A stretch of 55,930 bases of DNA from Verrucomicrobiaceae bacterium (GCA_027484055.1 JAIXQH010000053.1:1-55930), one strand, 5' to 3'. Shown: positions 35,902 to 45,052, numbered from the stretch's first letter. The notes: generated by a model not told the origin, from the sequence alone. Made by a program: numbers and translations.

Positions 35902-37965
35902 TTAGAACTCGGCGCGGACTCCGGCGATGACGCCACGCCCGGCCATGGGGGCGATGTCCTTGAGGAAGGAGGTGCTTTGGCGGGCTTCTGTGTTGGTGAG
36001 GTTATTTCCTCTCACGTAGAAGGTCGTCGCGACACCTGCGAGTTGCAGATTGTAGCTGACGCTGGCATTTACGAGGAAGAAGCCGTCGGTGGGGAGTTCG
36101 TCGTCGGCATGGCGATTTTGCTCCGCGGCATACTGGCCTTCGAGGCGTGCGTTGAAGGGCCCCATCGCGTAGTGGAGCGCGGTGGTGAAACGGAGTGGCG
36201 GGATGCGAGGGACGGGTTCTCCGGTTTTGCGGTCTTCGGCATGGACGTAGTCACCACGGAGGATGAGGTCGAGCAGTGGCGCTTTCGTCGATCTCTCGGC
36301 CCCAGATTTCACTTCATCTAGCAAGTGGAAGGTGGTTTCAATTTCCCCGCCGTAAAAGTCTGCACCGATCGCCTCGTAGTTGTACATCGGGAGGGAATCC
36401 ACGGGATCGAGAGCACCGGTGGCTTGGGCGCTGACGAAGTCATCGAAGCGGTAATAATATCCGCTGACACTGCCGGTCACGCGGCCAGCGCGCTTTTTCA
36501 CGGATAAGTCCAGCGAGAGGGAGTCCTCGGTGCCGAGGTCTGGATCGCCGGTTTCAAAGGTCCCGGTGGCCACGTGTGCGCCATTGGCAAAGAGCTCGAC
36601 GTAGGTGGGGGGACGCTGGGTGTAAGCGAGCGAGAGGGTGACGGCGTAGTCCTCGACGGGATGGTAAACGACGGCGGCAGAGGTGCTGAAGGCGTTGAAG
36701 TCCCGGTCGAGAGCGGGGCCGAAGTTGGGGTTGGCTTCCGTTTCGTGGGTGTGGCGGTCGATGCGGGTGCCGAATTGGTAGCGGAATTTTTCCTGGGCGA
36801 TTTCCTCGAAGAAGAACAGGGAGTGCGCCTGATTGTCCACGATCGGCAGGAAGGCTTCGGAGCCGAGGGCGGAAAACTCGCTCACTAAGGACTCCACGCC
36901 GAAGGCACCCTCGAAGAGGCCGATTTTCTCGTGCAGCAGCTCAGCGCGGGCGTTGAAGCCTTGGATCAGGAATTGGGTGCCTGCATCTGGCCCTTCGAAC
37001 TCGGTGTGATCGTAGTCGGAGTAGCCGACTTTATAGTCGATTTTCTTGATCCATGGAGCAGGAGAGTAGGAGGCACCACGCAGGTCCCAGCGGCGTTGGC
37101 GGAGGTCGATAGTCACGTCTGGCTCTGCGACGGTGCCGTAGGTGGAATCGACACCGGAGTAGGAAAGTCCGAGGAATCCGCCATCCCAGATGTAGGAGGC
37201 ACCGAGGCCGCCGCCTTGCGACTCAGTCGCGCTGTTCGGCAGGGTGCCGCGTGCTTCAGTGGAACCGGGTGGGAGAGGATCGGTGCTGCGCTTTTCTGCA
37301 GAGCGGGCATAGCCGGGGATGTCGAGATCGGAGGTTTCCCGGTTGAAGCCGTCGAGATGGAAAACGATGGGGCCAGCGCCCCAGGTGACGGCCCCGGATT
37401 GGGAAAATAGGTCGTCCACCGAGCCGACTTGTGACTCGAATTTCCCCGTCGGGTAAGTGCCGGTGAAGCGCTCAGTGGGGATGCGGTCGTCGATGACGTT
37501 CACGACGCCGCCGATGGTGTTCGGCCCGTAGAGCAGCGTCGCCGGGCCCCGGACGATTTCCACGGCGCGGATGGTGAGCGGATCAGTCGCGACGGCGTGG
37601 TCCGGGCTGACGTTGGAGACGTCGAGCACGGAGGTGCCATTTTGCAGGATGCGGACGCGGTCGTCACCGAGGCCACGGATGACCGGACGGCTTGCACCGG
37701 GGCCGAAGGAGGTGGAACTCACACCGGGTTCGTTGTTGAGCGTTTCACCTAGGGTCGGCTGGAGCTTGAGTTGGAGTTCGTCGCCCTTTAGCACCGTGGC
37801 GGGCTGCACTTGTTGGAACAGCGTCTGGTCGGAGCGGTTCGCGGTGACGACGATTTCGTCCAACTTGGTGGCTGGGCGGTCATCTGGCTTTTGTGCGGAG
37901 AGGGCGGGAGTGGTGGCCGCGATGAGGCTGGCCACTCGAATAACAGAGCGGAAATTTGCTTTCAT
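35902..37965 (-). CDS. TonB-dependent outer membrane receptor (ZnuD-like)
   Basis: About 687 aa from ATG 37965 with signal peptide MKANFRSVIRVASLIAATTP. TonB box-like DEIVVTANRSDQ, then a plug domain: TLGETLNNEPGVSSTSFGPG, RPVIRGLGDDRVRILQNG and LDVSNVSPDHAVATDPL. The plug wording resembles the zinc receptor ZnuD (inference on substrate). The barrel ends in phenylalanine (GVIAGVRAEF), an outer-membrane signature. The longer frame to 38052 is not needed. The upstream gene encodes a His/Cys-rich secreted protein and a two-component system precedes that, so metal-regulated expression is plausible. Confidence 0.85.
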   Translation of the reverse strand: MKANFRSVIRVASLIAATTPALSAQKPDDRPATKLDEIVVTANRSDQTLFQQVQPATVLKGDELQLKLQPTLGETLNNEPGVSSTSFGPGASRPVIRGLGDDRVRILQNGTSVLDVSNVSPDHAVATDPLTIRAVEIVRGPATLLYGPNTIGGVVNVIDDRIPTERFTGTYPTGKFESQVGSVDDLFSQSGAVTWGAGPIVFHLDGFNRETSDLDIPGYARSAEKRSTDPLPPGSTEARGTLPNSATESQGGGLGASYIWDGGFLGLSYSGVDSTYGTVAEPDVTIDLRQRRWDLRGASYSPAPWIKKIDYKVGYSDYDHTEFEGPDAGTQFLIQGFNARAELLHEKIGLFEGAFGVESLVSEFSALGSEAFLPIVDNQAHSLFFFEEIAQEKFRYQFGTRIDRHTHETEANPNFGPALDRDFNAFSTSAAVVYHPVEDYAVTLSLAYTQRPPTYVELFANGAHVATGTFETGDPDLGTEDSLSLDLSVKKRAGRVTGSVSGYYYRFDDFVSAQATGALDPVDSLPMYNYEAIGADFYGGEIETTFHLLDEVKSGAERSTKAPLLDLILRGDYVHAEDRKTGEPVPRIPPLRFTTALHYAMGPFNARLEGQYAAEQNRHADDELPTDGFFLVNASVSYNLQLAGVATTFYVRGNNLTNTEARQSTSFLKDIAPMAGRGVIAGVRAEF

Positions 37966-38075
37966 AAATGGTACGATTGTGGCGGCGCGAAAATATTGAA
38001 CAGCGGCATGACGACACGCGCCGCCAAGGCACCGTGTAACCGCTACAAACAACTCTCGTTAGGGGCCGACCGTAC

Positions 38076-38396
38076 CTACGGCCCTCTGGGAGGTGCTTGG
38101 GCGATGATCTCACCCTTGAAATGCGCCGCTTCGTTTTCAATCGCCACCGGCAGAGCAACCATCGCGGACGGTGGCTCAGCACTCAGTTCCACTGGGACGA
38201 TGTCAGGCAGCACTTCTGCATAGCCACCCTGAAGCATCAGGGTGACGGCGCACTCATGGCTAGGCAGCTGTGAATGCTCGTGGCAGCACTCGTGCAACTC
38301 GGGACTAGCGGCCAGCGCCTGCACCACGACGAGCTGCCACATCACGAGCCATGCCGTGACTTGCCAGAGACGTCTGAGTGGGGACTGCTTGACCAT
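38076..38396 (-). CDS. Small secreted/membrane His-Cys-rich protein
   Basis: 106 aa from ATG 38396. One N-terminal hydrophobic helix or signal (LWQVTAWLVMWQLVVVQALA) is followed by a metal-binding-looking cluster HECCHEHSQLPSHEC and an otherwise plain C-terminus ending AQAPPRGP. No named family is recognised. It lies between a histidine kinase gene (53 bp) and the ZnuD-like receptor (110 bp), all on one strand, so a role in periplasmic metal binding or sensing is inferred. Confidence 0.65.
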   Translation of the reverse strand: MVKQSPLRRLWQVTAWLVMWQLVVVQALAASPELHECCHEHSQLPSHECAVTLMLQGGYAEVLPDIVPVELSAEPPSAMVALPVAIENEAAHFKGEIIAQAPPRGP

Positions 38397-38449
38397 GAAA
38401 GGTGATAGAAGTGCGAGATCGATCCTAAAAATGAGGGTGCAAGGCAACT

Positions 38450-39898
38450 TTAATCGACTCGGCTAAGGGGAAATTTTAGCGCGAACTCGATCCCGCCCCA
38501 CTCCGTCTTCCGGACATGCAGTGTCGCCCCCATCACCCTAGCTGCTTCCTGGCTGAGCGTCAGGCCGATGCCTAAATGCACCCCCGCATCCGTTCGCGAA
38601 GTGTCCCGGCGGAATAGCGGCTCAAACAGACGGTCCAGCTCGCTAGGCAGATCCTCCGCTGGGTTGGCGATGCTGATTTCTAAAATCCCCCCTTGCCTAG
38701 AACCCTTGATGAGGATTTCCCCGGCGGCTGCTGCGTAGCAATGAGCGTTATCGAGCAGATTGGTGAAAATGATTTTGCAGAGGGTGCGATCCGCCAAGAT
38801 CATGAGCACTGGCTCTGCGAAATCCTCCGTCACCCGCAGCCCCCGGTCGTGAAAATGGGGTAAAAACGGCTGCAAGCACTCTTTCAGTAAGCTAACTCCA
38901 TCAAGAGATTCTAATGATAACGGATGGATCGACGGGCCGACACGCGACAGGGCGGACAAGCGCTTCACCAAAGTCGCAAGCTCACCCGCCGATTTCCGGC
39001 AGGTCCTCAAGTGCTCGGCATACGCCGCCGCATCTCGCGGCTGGGAGAGCGCTAAATCCGTCTGCGCCATTAGCCCGGCGATGGGCGTCCGTAATTCATG
39101 CGCTGCGTGGCGGATGAAATCTCGCTCCCGTTCTCTCAGCGAAGCCACCCGCGACAGTAAACGATCAAAATTCCCCGCCAAACTCACCAATTCCACCGGC
39201 AAGCTCCTCGGCACCTCCAGCGCAGCATCTAGCTGATGCTCCGCCCGCTGCTCCATCTGCTGGGTGAGCTTATCAATCGGCCTCAGTGTGACCGCGATCA
39301 CTCTTTGAATGAGCATGAAGCCCACTCCCAAGGTCAGCAGCGTCCCCACTCCGAGCACCCACCGCAGGCGATTTAGGACGCGATACATGGACTTGGTATC
39401 TCGCGCCACCACCAAGATATACGGCTGCGTTTTCGGGTCCGTGATCTCACCGGTCGCCCTCATGCGCTCTACCTCAGCAGGCAGCACGAATGGGTAAATC
39501 CGCATGCCGATCGCCCTTGCCTGATGGCCACTTGGCAATTGAATTTCCTGCAACAACGGCTCATCTCCTGCACCACAGAATTTCGGTAAATCCTTGCCCC
39601 GGAGTTGCGCTGAGCGGGTCGTGCTTCCTGTCGCTTCATTCCAAAATTGGAAAATGCCGTCATCATGAAGCGCTTGATTCGTCCCCACCCACTCCTCCCA
39701 CTCGAAGTGGACTCGCCCATTGTTCAGCTCCACCTGTTTCGACAACAGCGCCGCTGTCTGCGTCACCGAGTGATCCAGCTCACGGAACAAGCCATGACGG
39801 ACGATCAGATAAATGCTCACCGACAAGATACACAGCAGCACCCCCACGCCGCAGCCACAGCGCCGCAGCAAGGTTCTTTGAAGAGATGGCGTCTTCAT
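38450..39898 (-). CDS. Sensor histidine kinase (CusS/QseC-like)
   Basis: 482-aa membrane kinase. TM1 lies about residues 14-34, a periplasmic domain about 35-177, and TM2 about 178-200. HAMP then HisKA follow with the phospho-acceptor His267 in FIRHAAHELRTPIAGL. HATPase motifs: FTNLLDNAHCY (N box) and HLGIGLTLSQEAARVMGA (G2 region). The periplasmic part contains Trp/His-rich VHFEWEEWVGTNQALHDDGI but no certain ligand motif. It overlaps the response regulator stop by 4 bp. The location before metal-related genes suggests a metal signal. Confidence 0.92.
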   Translation of the reverse strand: MKTPSLQRTLLRRCGCGVGVLLCILSVSIYLIVRHGLFRELDHSVTQTAALLSKQVELNNGRVHFEWEEWVGTNQALHDDGIFQFWNEATGSTTRSAQLRGKDLPKFCGAGDEPLLQEIQLPSGHQARAIGMRIYPFVLPAEVERMRATGEITDPKTQPYILVVARDTKSMYRVLNRLRWVLGVGTLLTLGVGFMLIQRVIAVTLRPIDKLTQQMEQRAEHQLDAALEVPRSLPVELVSLAGNFDRLLSRVASLRERERDFIRHAAHELRTPIAGLMAQTDLALSQPRDAAAYAEHLRTCRKSAGELATLVKRLSALSRVGPSIHPLSLESLDGVSLLKECLQPFLPHFHDRGLRVTEDFAEPVLMILADRTLCKIIFTNLLDNAHCYAAAAGEILIKGSRQGGILEISIANPAEDLPSELDRLFEPLFRRDTSRTDAGVHLGIGLTLSQEAARVMGATLHVRKTEWGGIEFALKFPLSRVD

Positions 39899-40572
39899 GC
39901 GGCCAGATCTTCTAAAACATAGCCCTGTCCTCGCCGCGTCTGGATCAAATCCGGTAGCCCACCGGCGTTGAGCTTTTTCCGTAAATAGCCGATGTAAACG
40001 TCCACGGCATTGCTCGTGCCACCCACCCCATCCTCGAACACATGTTCCCAGATCGCACTCCGTGAAACCAGCTCACCACTGCGATACATTAAGTACTCCA
40101 GCAGCCGATACTCCAGAGCCGAAAGCTCCACCGCCCGCCCCGCCCGCTGCACCGTCCGCCGCAGTGGGTCCACCTCCAAGTCCCCAATCCGCATCAGCGG
40201 ACTCTTCTTCACATACGCCCGCCGCAGCAAGGCCCGTACCCGCGCCTGTAACTCCGCCAGTGGAAATGGCTTCACCAAAAAATCATCCGCCCCCGCATCC
40301 AGCACCTCCAAGCGGTCCTCCAAGCCATCCCGCGCGCTGATCACTAAAACATGCACCGGATTCTCCTTTTTTCGTAGCCGTTGCAAAATTTCCAAGCCTC
40401 CCAGCCCCGGCAGCATCAGATCCAAAATCACCAAATCATGCCCGCCCTCCGCCGCCGCCCACAGTCCCTCGTCTCCCGCTTCCGCCGTGTTCACCAGATA
40501 CCCCGCCTCCCGCAGATACTGCGAAATCGCATTCCGCAGTGGGGCATTGTCTTCGATCAAAAGCAGTCGCAT
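39895..40572 (-). CDS. OmpR/PhoB-family response regulator
   Basis: 225-aa regulator. The receiver has phospho-acceptor Asp51 (LVILDLMLPGLGGLE) and conserved Lys101 (FLVKPF). The C-terminal winged helix contains LSALEYRLLEYLMYRSGELV and SNAVDVYIGYLRKKLNAGGL. ATG 40572 gives the canonical start MRLLLIEDNAPLRNAI; the longer frame to 41052 is an artefact running antisense into the nitrilase gene. It is the partner of the overlapping histidine kinase. Confidence 0.93.
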   Translation of the reverse strand: MRLLLIEDNAPLRNAISQYLREAGYLVNTAEAGDEGLWAAAEGGHDLVILDLMLPGLGGLEILQRLRKKENPVHVLVISARDGLEDRLEVLDAGADDFLVKPFPLAELQARVRALLRRAYVKKSPLMRIGDLEVDPLRRTVQRAGRAVELSALEYRLLEYLMYRSGELVSRSAIWEHVFEDGVGGTSNAVDVYIGYLRKKLNAGGLPDLIQTRRGQGYVLEDLAA

Positions 40573-40598
40573 GGCTTGGAAATGGGCCAGAGATTCAT

Positions 40599-41456
40599 TC
40601 AACTCCGCCACCGCTGCGTCAGCTCGCCATACGCGTCGATCCGCCGATCCCGGAAAAACGGCCAGATCCTTCGGAAATTCTCCACCGCTTGGAAATCCAG
40701 ATCGTGCATTAAAATTTCCTCTCGCTCCGTGCTCGCCTTCGCCACCAGCTCGCCGTAGGGATTTGCCACAAACGAGCGACCCCAGAATTCCGTGCCATCG
40801 TGCGTGCCACTCCGGTTCACCGCCGCCAGATAGCAGCCATTTGCCACCGCATGGCCGCGTTGCACCGTTTCCCAAGCGCAGTGCTGCGCGTCGCCCAACG
40901 TCGGTTTTTCCTCCGGTAGCCAGCCGATCGCCGTCGGATACACCAGCACCTGCGCTCCGCCCAGCGCCATCAAGCGCGCCGCTTCCGGATACCACTGATC
41001 CCAGCAAATCAGCACCCCGATTTTCCCAAACCGCGTCTCCCACACCGGCCAACCACTGTCACCCGGCGTGAAATAAAATTTCTCCTCGAAGCCCGGATCC
41101 TGCGGGATGTGGCTCTTCCGGTAAAATCCCAACAATGAGCCATCCGCATCATGCACCGCCGCCGTATTATGGTATAGCCCCGGCCCGCGATGTTCGAATA
41201 ACGAGGAAATGAGAACGATCCCCAGCTCCCCCGCCAGTTTACCCAAGCGATCGGTCACCGGCCCCGGCAAGACGTCCGCCAAATCGAACAGAGCGGGATC
41301 TTCCACCGTGCAGAAATACGGCGTCAGAAACAGCTCCTGCGTCACCACGATCTGTGCCCCACCCGCCGCCGCCTCGCGGATCAGCGTTTCATGGTGATCA
41401 AACGCCTCCGCCTTCGAGGCGAAAGTCCCAGACTGGAGTAAAGCAAGACGCGGCAT
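40599..41456 (-). CDS. aguB: N-carbamoylputrescine amidase-like carbon-nitrogen hydrolase
   Basis: 285-aa nitrilase-superfamily enzyme. Catalytic triad: Glu41 (VVTQELFLTPYFC), Lys114 (FYRKSHIPQDPG) and Cys151 (GVLICWDQWYPEAARLMAL). The wording matches N-carbamoylputrescine amidase, which makes putrescine from N-carbamoylputrescine. Its usual partner aguA is not in the window. ATG 41456 is chosen; upstream codons to 41528 overlap the divergent polymerase gene. 26 bp separate it from the response regulator downstream. Confidence 0.87.
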   Translation of the reverse strand: MPRLALLQSGTFASKAEAFDHHETLIREAAAGGAQIVVTQELFLTPYFCTVEDPALFDLADVLPGPVTDRLGKLAGELGIVLISSLFEHRGPGLYHNTAAVHDADGSLLGFYRKSHIPQDPGFEEKFYFTPGDSGWPVWETRFGKIGVLICWDQWYPEAARLMALGGAQVLVYPTAIGWLPEEKPTLGDAQHCAWETVQRGHAVANGCYLAAVNRSGTHDGTEFWGRSFVANPYGELVAKASTEREEILMHDLDFQAVENFRRIWPFFRDRRIDAYGELTQRWRS

Positions 41457-41516
41457 GGCCCACTCTCTACCTGCCACCACCGCCCCTCGCACGCGAAAAA
41501 TCAATCGCATGCACAA

Positions 41517-42833
41517 ATGGGTGTTCATCAGAACGCTTTGTGGGTTGACCCGCTACCGCCCCTACTCCACGCTGACCCCGCCGTGGACCGCCCTCTGACC
41601 GCCCTTTTCATCGACTGCGATTCCTTCTTCGCCTCCGTCGAGCAACACCTTGACCCCACCCTACGCGGGCGACCCGTCGGCGTGGCTCCCGTGATGGCAG
41701 AGTCATCCTGCTGCATCGCCGCGAGCTACGAGGCGAAGGCTTTCGGCGTCAAAACTGGCACCCGCATCAGCGACGCCCGCGTCATGTGCCCCGGTATCGC
41801 GATCGTCGAGTCCAAGCCTTCCGAATACATCAAAATCCACCACCGGATCATCGAAGCCGTCGAGCAGTGCATCCACGTCGAGGCCGTGCTCTCCATCGAC
41901 GAAATGTGGGCTTGGCTGCCTTACAATTGGCGGGAGCCCACCTTCGTCCAAGGTATCGGTCAAAAAATCCAAGCCACCGTCGAGCGTGATATTTCCTCCT
42001 TTGTCAAAGTATCCATCGGTGCCGGCCCCAACAAATACCTCGCGAAAATGGCGAGCAAGATGCGCAAGCCAAACGGCCTTTTTATCCTTGAGGGCAAGCA
42101 GCTCCCCGGTGTGCTGGATGAGTTAAAACTGCGCGATCTCACCGGAGTCGGCGGGAAAATGGAGCTCCGCCTGCACGCTTCCGGCATCCACACCGTGGCG
42201 GAACTTTGCCGGGCCGATAAGCAAGTGCTGCGCGGCGTCTGGGGCGGCGTACTCGGCGACCGCCTCTGGCATTTACTCCGTGGCGATGAAATCCCCGACC
42301 TGGTCTCCGCCCAAAAAAGCATCGGCCACAGCCATGTCCTCCCACCGGCGCAGCGGAAACCAAGCGATGCCTGGCCCATCATCGCCAAGCTGCTGCACAA
42401 GGCCAGCGAGCGCCTCCGCGCCCACGGCAAGCTCACCGGTGCACTCACCATGCAACTCGCCTATTTCCGCGGCGTCGCCTGGGGGCCAGAAATCCGGCTG
42501 CCCGAGACCGACTCCACCTTTACCCTGATGTCCGCCCTGAACCGGCTGTGGAAAGACCGACCCGAGCCACAATCCCCCATCCTCCAAGTGGGAGTCGTGC
42601 TTTCCCGGCTCTGCGACCGTGGGAACTACACCCCGGAACTCTTCCAATCCGCCATCGCCGACGTCATGGCCAGCCACGATGAAAAACAGCAGCGGCTCGA
42701 CGCCACCCTCGACAAGCTCCGCACCCGCTACGGTCGCTCTGCCGTCTATTTCGGAAACGTCCACCACGCCCGCGATGCCGCGCCCATGCGGATTTCCTTC
42801 ACCCGCATCCCCGACGTGGATCTCGAGTCCTGA
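41517..42833 (+). CDS. Y-family DNA polymerase (DinB/UmuC-like)
   Basis: 438-aa translesion polymerase. Catalytic acidic residues: TALFIDCDSFFASVEQ and VLSIDEMWAW; fingers VGVAPVMAESSCCIAASYEA and palm VSIGAGPNKYLAKMASKMRK. A little-finger domain (SIGHSHVLPPAQRKPS) follows. The C-terminus lacks a clear beta-clamp motif. An in-frame GTG at 41583 would start MDRPLTALFID, which fits the family better than ATG 41517; the true start is uncertain. No umuD or imuA/dnaE2 is adjacent. Divergent from the nitrilase. Confidence 0.88.
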   Translation: MGVHQNALWVDPLPPLLHADPAVDRPLTALFIDCDSFFASVEQHLDPTLRGRPVGVAPVMAESSCCIAASYEAKAFGVKTGTRISDARVMCPGIAIVESKPSEYIKIHHRIIEAVEQCIHVEAVLSIDEMWAWLPYNWREPTFVQGIGQKIQATVERDISSFVKVSIGAGPNKYLAKMASKMRKPNGLFILEGKQLPGVLDELKLRDLTGVGGKMELRLHASGIHTVAELCRADKQVLRGVWGGVLGDRLWHLLRGDEIPDLVSAQKSIGHSHVLPPAQRKPSDAWPIIAKLLHKASERLRAHGKLTGALTMQLAYFRGVAWGPEIRLPETDSTFTLMSALNRLWKDRPEPQSPILQVGVVLSRLCDRGNYTPELFQSAIADVMASHDEKQQRLDATLDKLRTRYGRSAVYFGNVHHARDAAPMRISFTRIPDVDLES

Positions 42834-42932
42834 GTCCTGAGCCGTAAGAGGTGATCGTTTTCTGGGCTTTTTTCCGCTGGCGGGAGTCCGTCGTTAAGCG
42901 AGAATGATTCAGCAAGAAATACCACAAGCGCG

Positions 42933-43262
42933 ATGAGAGAATTATTTCGAGAACAGGACATCACACGGGTCAGCTACTATAAAGCGGTTCTCGAGAGTCA
43001 TGAGATCCCGACCTTGATTCGCAACGAATATTTAACGGGGGCCGGGCTGACGGAAATTCCAATTCCTGAGTTCTTCCCGGCCCTTTGCGTCCTGAATGAC
43101 GATGACTACGAGAATGCCGTTTCGATCATTCGAGAGCATTTGACGGTAAATCAAAAGAATGCGGACCTAGAAATCAGGTGCATTTCCTGCGGCGAAGCGA
43201 ATCCTGGGAACTTCGAGACCTGCTGGTCGTGCGGTGGCGCGCTGCCAGTTCTGGGCAACTAA
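42933..43262 (+). CDS. DUF2007-type protein with zinc ribbon
   Basis: 109 aa. The N-terminal DUF2007 (putative signal-transducing) domain contains YYKAVLESHEIPTLIRNEYL and FPALCVLNDDDYENAVSII. The C-terminus is a zinc ribbon CISCGEANPGNFETCWSCGG. Soluble; function unknown. Confidence 0.78.
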   Translation: MRELFREQDITRVSYYKAVLESHEIPTLIRNEYLTGAGLTEIPIPEFFPALCVLNDDDYENAVSIIREHLTVNQKNADLEIRCISCGEANPGNFETCWSCGGALPVLGN

Positions 43263-43313
43263 TCAGTTTCCCTCCGCAGAATGGTGGGGTCCAGTTGGTG
43301 CATAATTGGCATT

Positions 43314-43775
43314 TCAAGCGTTGCGGAGCGGAGTCTTCAAACCTTCCACGGTGGCGAGTGCGTTCTGGTTGGCATCGAAGGAGAGGAATTCCCGTGCATC
43401 GAGATCGATGGCGGTGGCGACATGGAGCAGGTCAAAACTGCGGTGACCACCGCTGAAGGTGCGGAGCTTGGAAATGTGCTCACCGGTGATGAGGGTGCGC
43501 ATGAGGTCGGTTTCGACGACGGCCACGAACCCGTCGCGCATGTCATCACCGAAGTCGGCCAGCATTTTTTCAGCCTCGTGGAGGGGATAGCCGACGTGGG
43601 GATTCTTGCTGTGGCGGAAGGCTTGGAAACGAACGGATTGGCGAAATTCCCAGATCAGGAGCTGTGTGACGTGCAGTGGCTCGGGCATGGCTGCACGGTA
43701 GGCGAGGGCACGTTCAGAATTTTCCTGAGTTCGGTAGAGAGCACAGAGGAACGAGGTGTCTGGGTAAGCGATCAA
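43314..43775 (-). CDS. PIN-domain toxin
   Basis: 153-aa PIN protein, probable RNase toxin. Acidic residues: Asp6 (AYPDTSFLCALY), Glu43 (LLIWEFRQSV), Asp115 (RSFDLLHVATA) and Asp134 (LSFDANQNA). The start is TTG 43775, which overlaps the antitoxin stop (TTGA); the longer open frame to 43973 is antitoxin DNA read out of frame. It is the second gene of a type II toxin-antitoxin pair. Confidence 0.85.
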   Translation of the reverse strand: MIAYPDTSFLCALYRTQENSERALAYRAAMPEPLHVTQLLIWEFRQSVRFQAFRHSKNPHVGYPLHEAEKMLADFGDDMRDGFVAVVETDLMRTLITGEHISKLRTFSGGHRSFDLLHVATAIDLDAREFLSFDANQNALATVEGLKTPLRNA

Positions 43776-44026
43776 CTGAGGTCTCCGAGCTCGGCCTCCC
43801 GCATTTCTTGGACTTCCGCTGCGGAGAAGACCCGGTCGCCCCAAGTTTCTTTCATGCGGCGGCGATGGGCGTCGGCGTCGAATGGGTGAAAATTCTTGGG
43901 GCCGGGAGGAGAAATGCGGGCGACGGGCTTGCCGTGCTTGGTGATTTCGATTTCCTGGCCATCGTTGAGCCATGCTTCTACTTTACCGAAATCGTAGCGT
44001 AAGTCTCTGACCGTGAGTGTTTTCAT
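43772..44026 (-). CDS. Phd/YefM-like antitoxin
   Basis: 84 aa from ATG 44026. N-terminal DNA-binding part MKTLTVRDLRYDFGKVEAWL followed by NDGQEIEITKHGKPVARISP, the Phd/YefM pattern. The C-terminus is helical and should neutralise the PIN toxin. Upstream ATG 44047/GTG 44050 are unlikely because they fall at or before the predicted transcription start. The stop codon overlaps the toxin start. Confidence 0.85.
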   Translation of the reverse strand: MKTLTVRDLRYDFGKVEAWLNDGQEIEITKHGKPVARISPPGPKNFHPFDADAHRRRMKETWGDRVFSAAEVQEMREAELGDLS

Positions 44027-44030
44027 GATT

Positions 44031-44079
44031 GTGATGATTTGTTTCATCACAAATTAGGGTTTTCCCCGTTCTGGGTCAA
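44031..44079 (-). promoter_or_regulatory. Promoter and operator of the PIN toxin-antitoxin operon
   Basis: Read on the minus strand: -35 TTGACC (44079-44074), 17-bp spacer, -10 TAATTT (44056-44051), then a perfect palindrome gtgatga-aacaaa-tcatcac (44050-44031) at the expected transcription start, ahead of ATG 44026. Binding of the antitoxin here would block initiation. Confidence 0.65.
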
Positions 44080-44167
44080 GCGGCCTTGCTGGGCGGTGAA
44101 AAATTTCTGGGAATTGTGAAAACTTGGCTTGATTCGGTGGGGGCGGGGTCTTACATCGCCCCTCCTT

Positions 44168-45052
44168 ATGCCGGACCCAGCACGAACTCTGAAAGTCGCG
44201 ATCCCGAAAGGCAGTCTCCAAGAGCCGACCATCGAGCTGTTGGCGAAGGCTGGCTACGAGATCTATGTGTCATCCCGCGGTTTGCGACCTAGCTCGAATG
44301 ACCCAGAGCTGGATTTATACTTAATCCGGGCGCAGGAAATCGGGCGTTATCTCGGACAGGGCTTCATCGACTGTGGGATCACGGGCTACGACTGGGCTTA
44401 TGAAAATGGCGTGGACTTGGTGGATTTTGCGGAGCTTCCGTATTCGCGGGCCACGACGCGGCCGACGAAGTGGGTGCTAGTGGTGCCTCAGGACTCGCCG
44501 ATCGAGAAGCCGGAGGATTTAGAGGGGAAACGAATCGCTACGGAGGGCGTAGGAATCACGGAACGCTACTTAAAGGAGCGGGGAATCACGGCAGAGGTCG
44601 AGTTCTCATGGGGAGCGACCGAGGTGAAGGTGCCCGACTTGGTGGATGCGATCGTGGACGTGACGGAGACCGGAGACTCGATCCGGGCGAATCGGCTGCG
44701 GATCGTGGACACGTTGCTCACCTCATACCCGCACTTTTACTCAAGCGTGGCGGCAGCAGCGGATCCTTGGAAAAAGGAAAAGATGGACCGGATCGCGATG
44801 CTATTGAAGGCGGCTCTGAACGCCCGTGGCAAGGTGGGGTTGAAGATGAATTTCCCGAGTGCCCGCTTGCCGGAGCTGATTGAGAAGCTGCCCTCACTGC
44901 GCAGGCCGACGATTTCGCAACTTTCGGAAGAAGGTTGGGTCGCCGTTGAGACAGTGATTGACGAAATCGTGGTCAGAGACATGATCCCCGAACTGAAGCG
45001 TCTGGGGGCAGAGGGGATCATTGAATATCCGCTCAACAAAATCGTCCCCTAA
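44168..45052 (+). CDS. hisG: ATP phosphoribosyltransferase, long form
   Basis: 294-aa first enzyme of histidine synthesis (ATP + PRPP to phosphoribosyl-ATP). It starts RTLKVAIPKGSLQEPTIELL, has DCGITGYDWAYE and the PRPP-binding DAIVDVTETGDSIRANRLRI, and carries the C-terminal ACT-like regulatory domain (ISQLSEEGWVAVETVIDEIV) of long HisG, which is feedback-inhibited by histidine without HisZ. ATG 44168 lacks a Shine-Dalgarno; a possible promoter (TTGATT 44129, TACATC 44152) would make the leader very short. No other his gene is adjacent. Confidence 0.95.
   Translation: MPDPARTLKVAIPKGSLQEPTIELLAKAGYEIYVSSRGLRPSSNDPELDLYLIRAQEIGRYLGQGFIDCGITGYDWAYENGVDLVDFAELPYSRATTRPTKWVLVVPQDSPIEKPEDLEGKRIATEGVGITERYLKERGITAEVEFSWGATEVKVPDLVDAIVDVTETGDSIRANRLRIVDTLLTSYPHFYSSVAAAADPWKKEKMDRIAMLLKAALNARGKVGLKMNFPSARLPELIEKLPSLRRPTISQLSEEGWVAVETVIDEIVVRDMIPELKRLGAEGIIEYPLNKIVP

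Noticed and set aside
38046..38100. Hairpin gggccg...cggccc before the TonB receptor gene as terminator or riboswitch
   Set aside because: No T-run and no recognisable riboswitch core; too little to support a call.
40573..41052. Long N-terminal extension of the response regulator
   Set aside because: It is antisense-frame DNA of the nitrilase gene; the receiver domain starts exactly at ATG 40572.
43676..44002. Plus-strand frame across the toxin-antitoxin genes
   Set aside because: Antisense shadow; the two minus-strand genes have clear PIN and Phd motifs.
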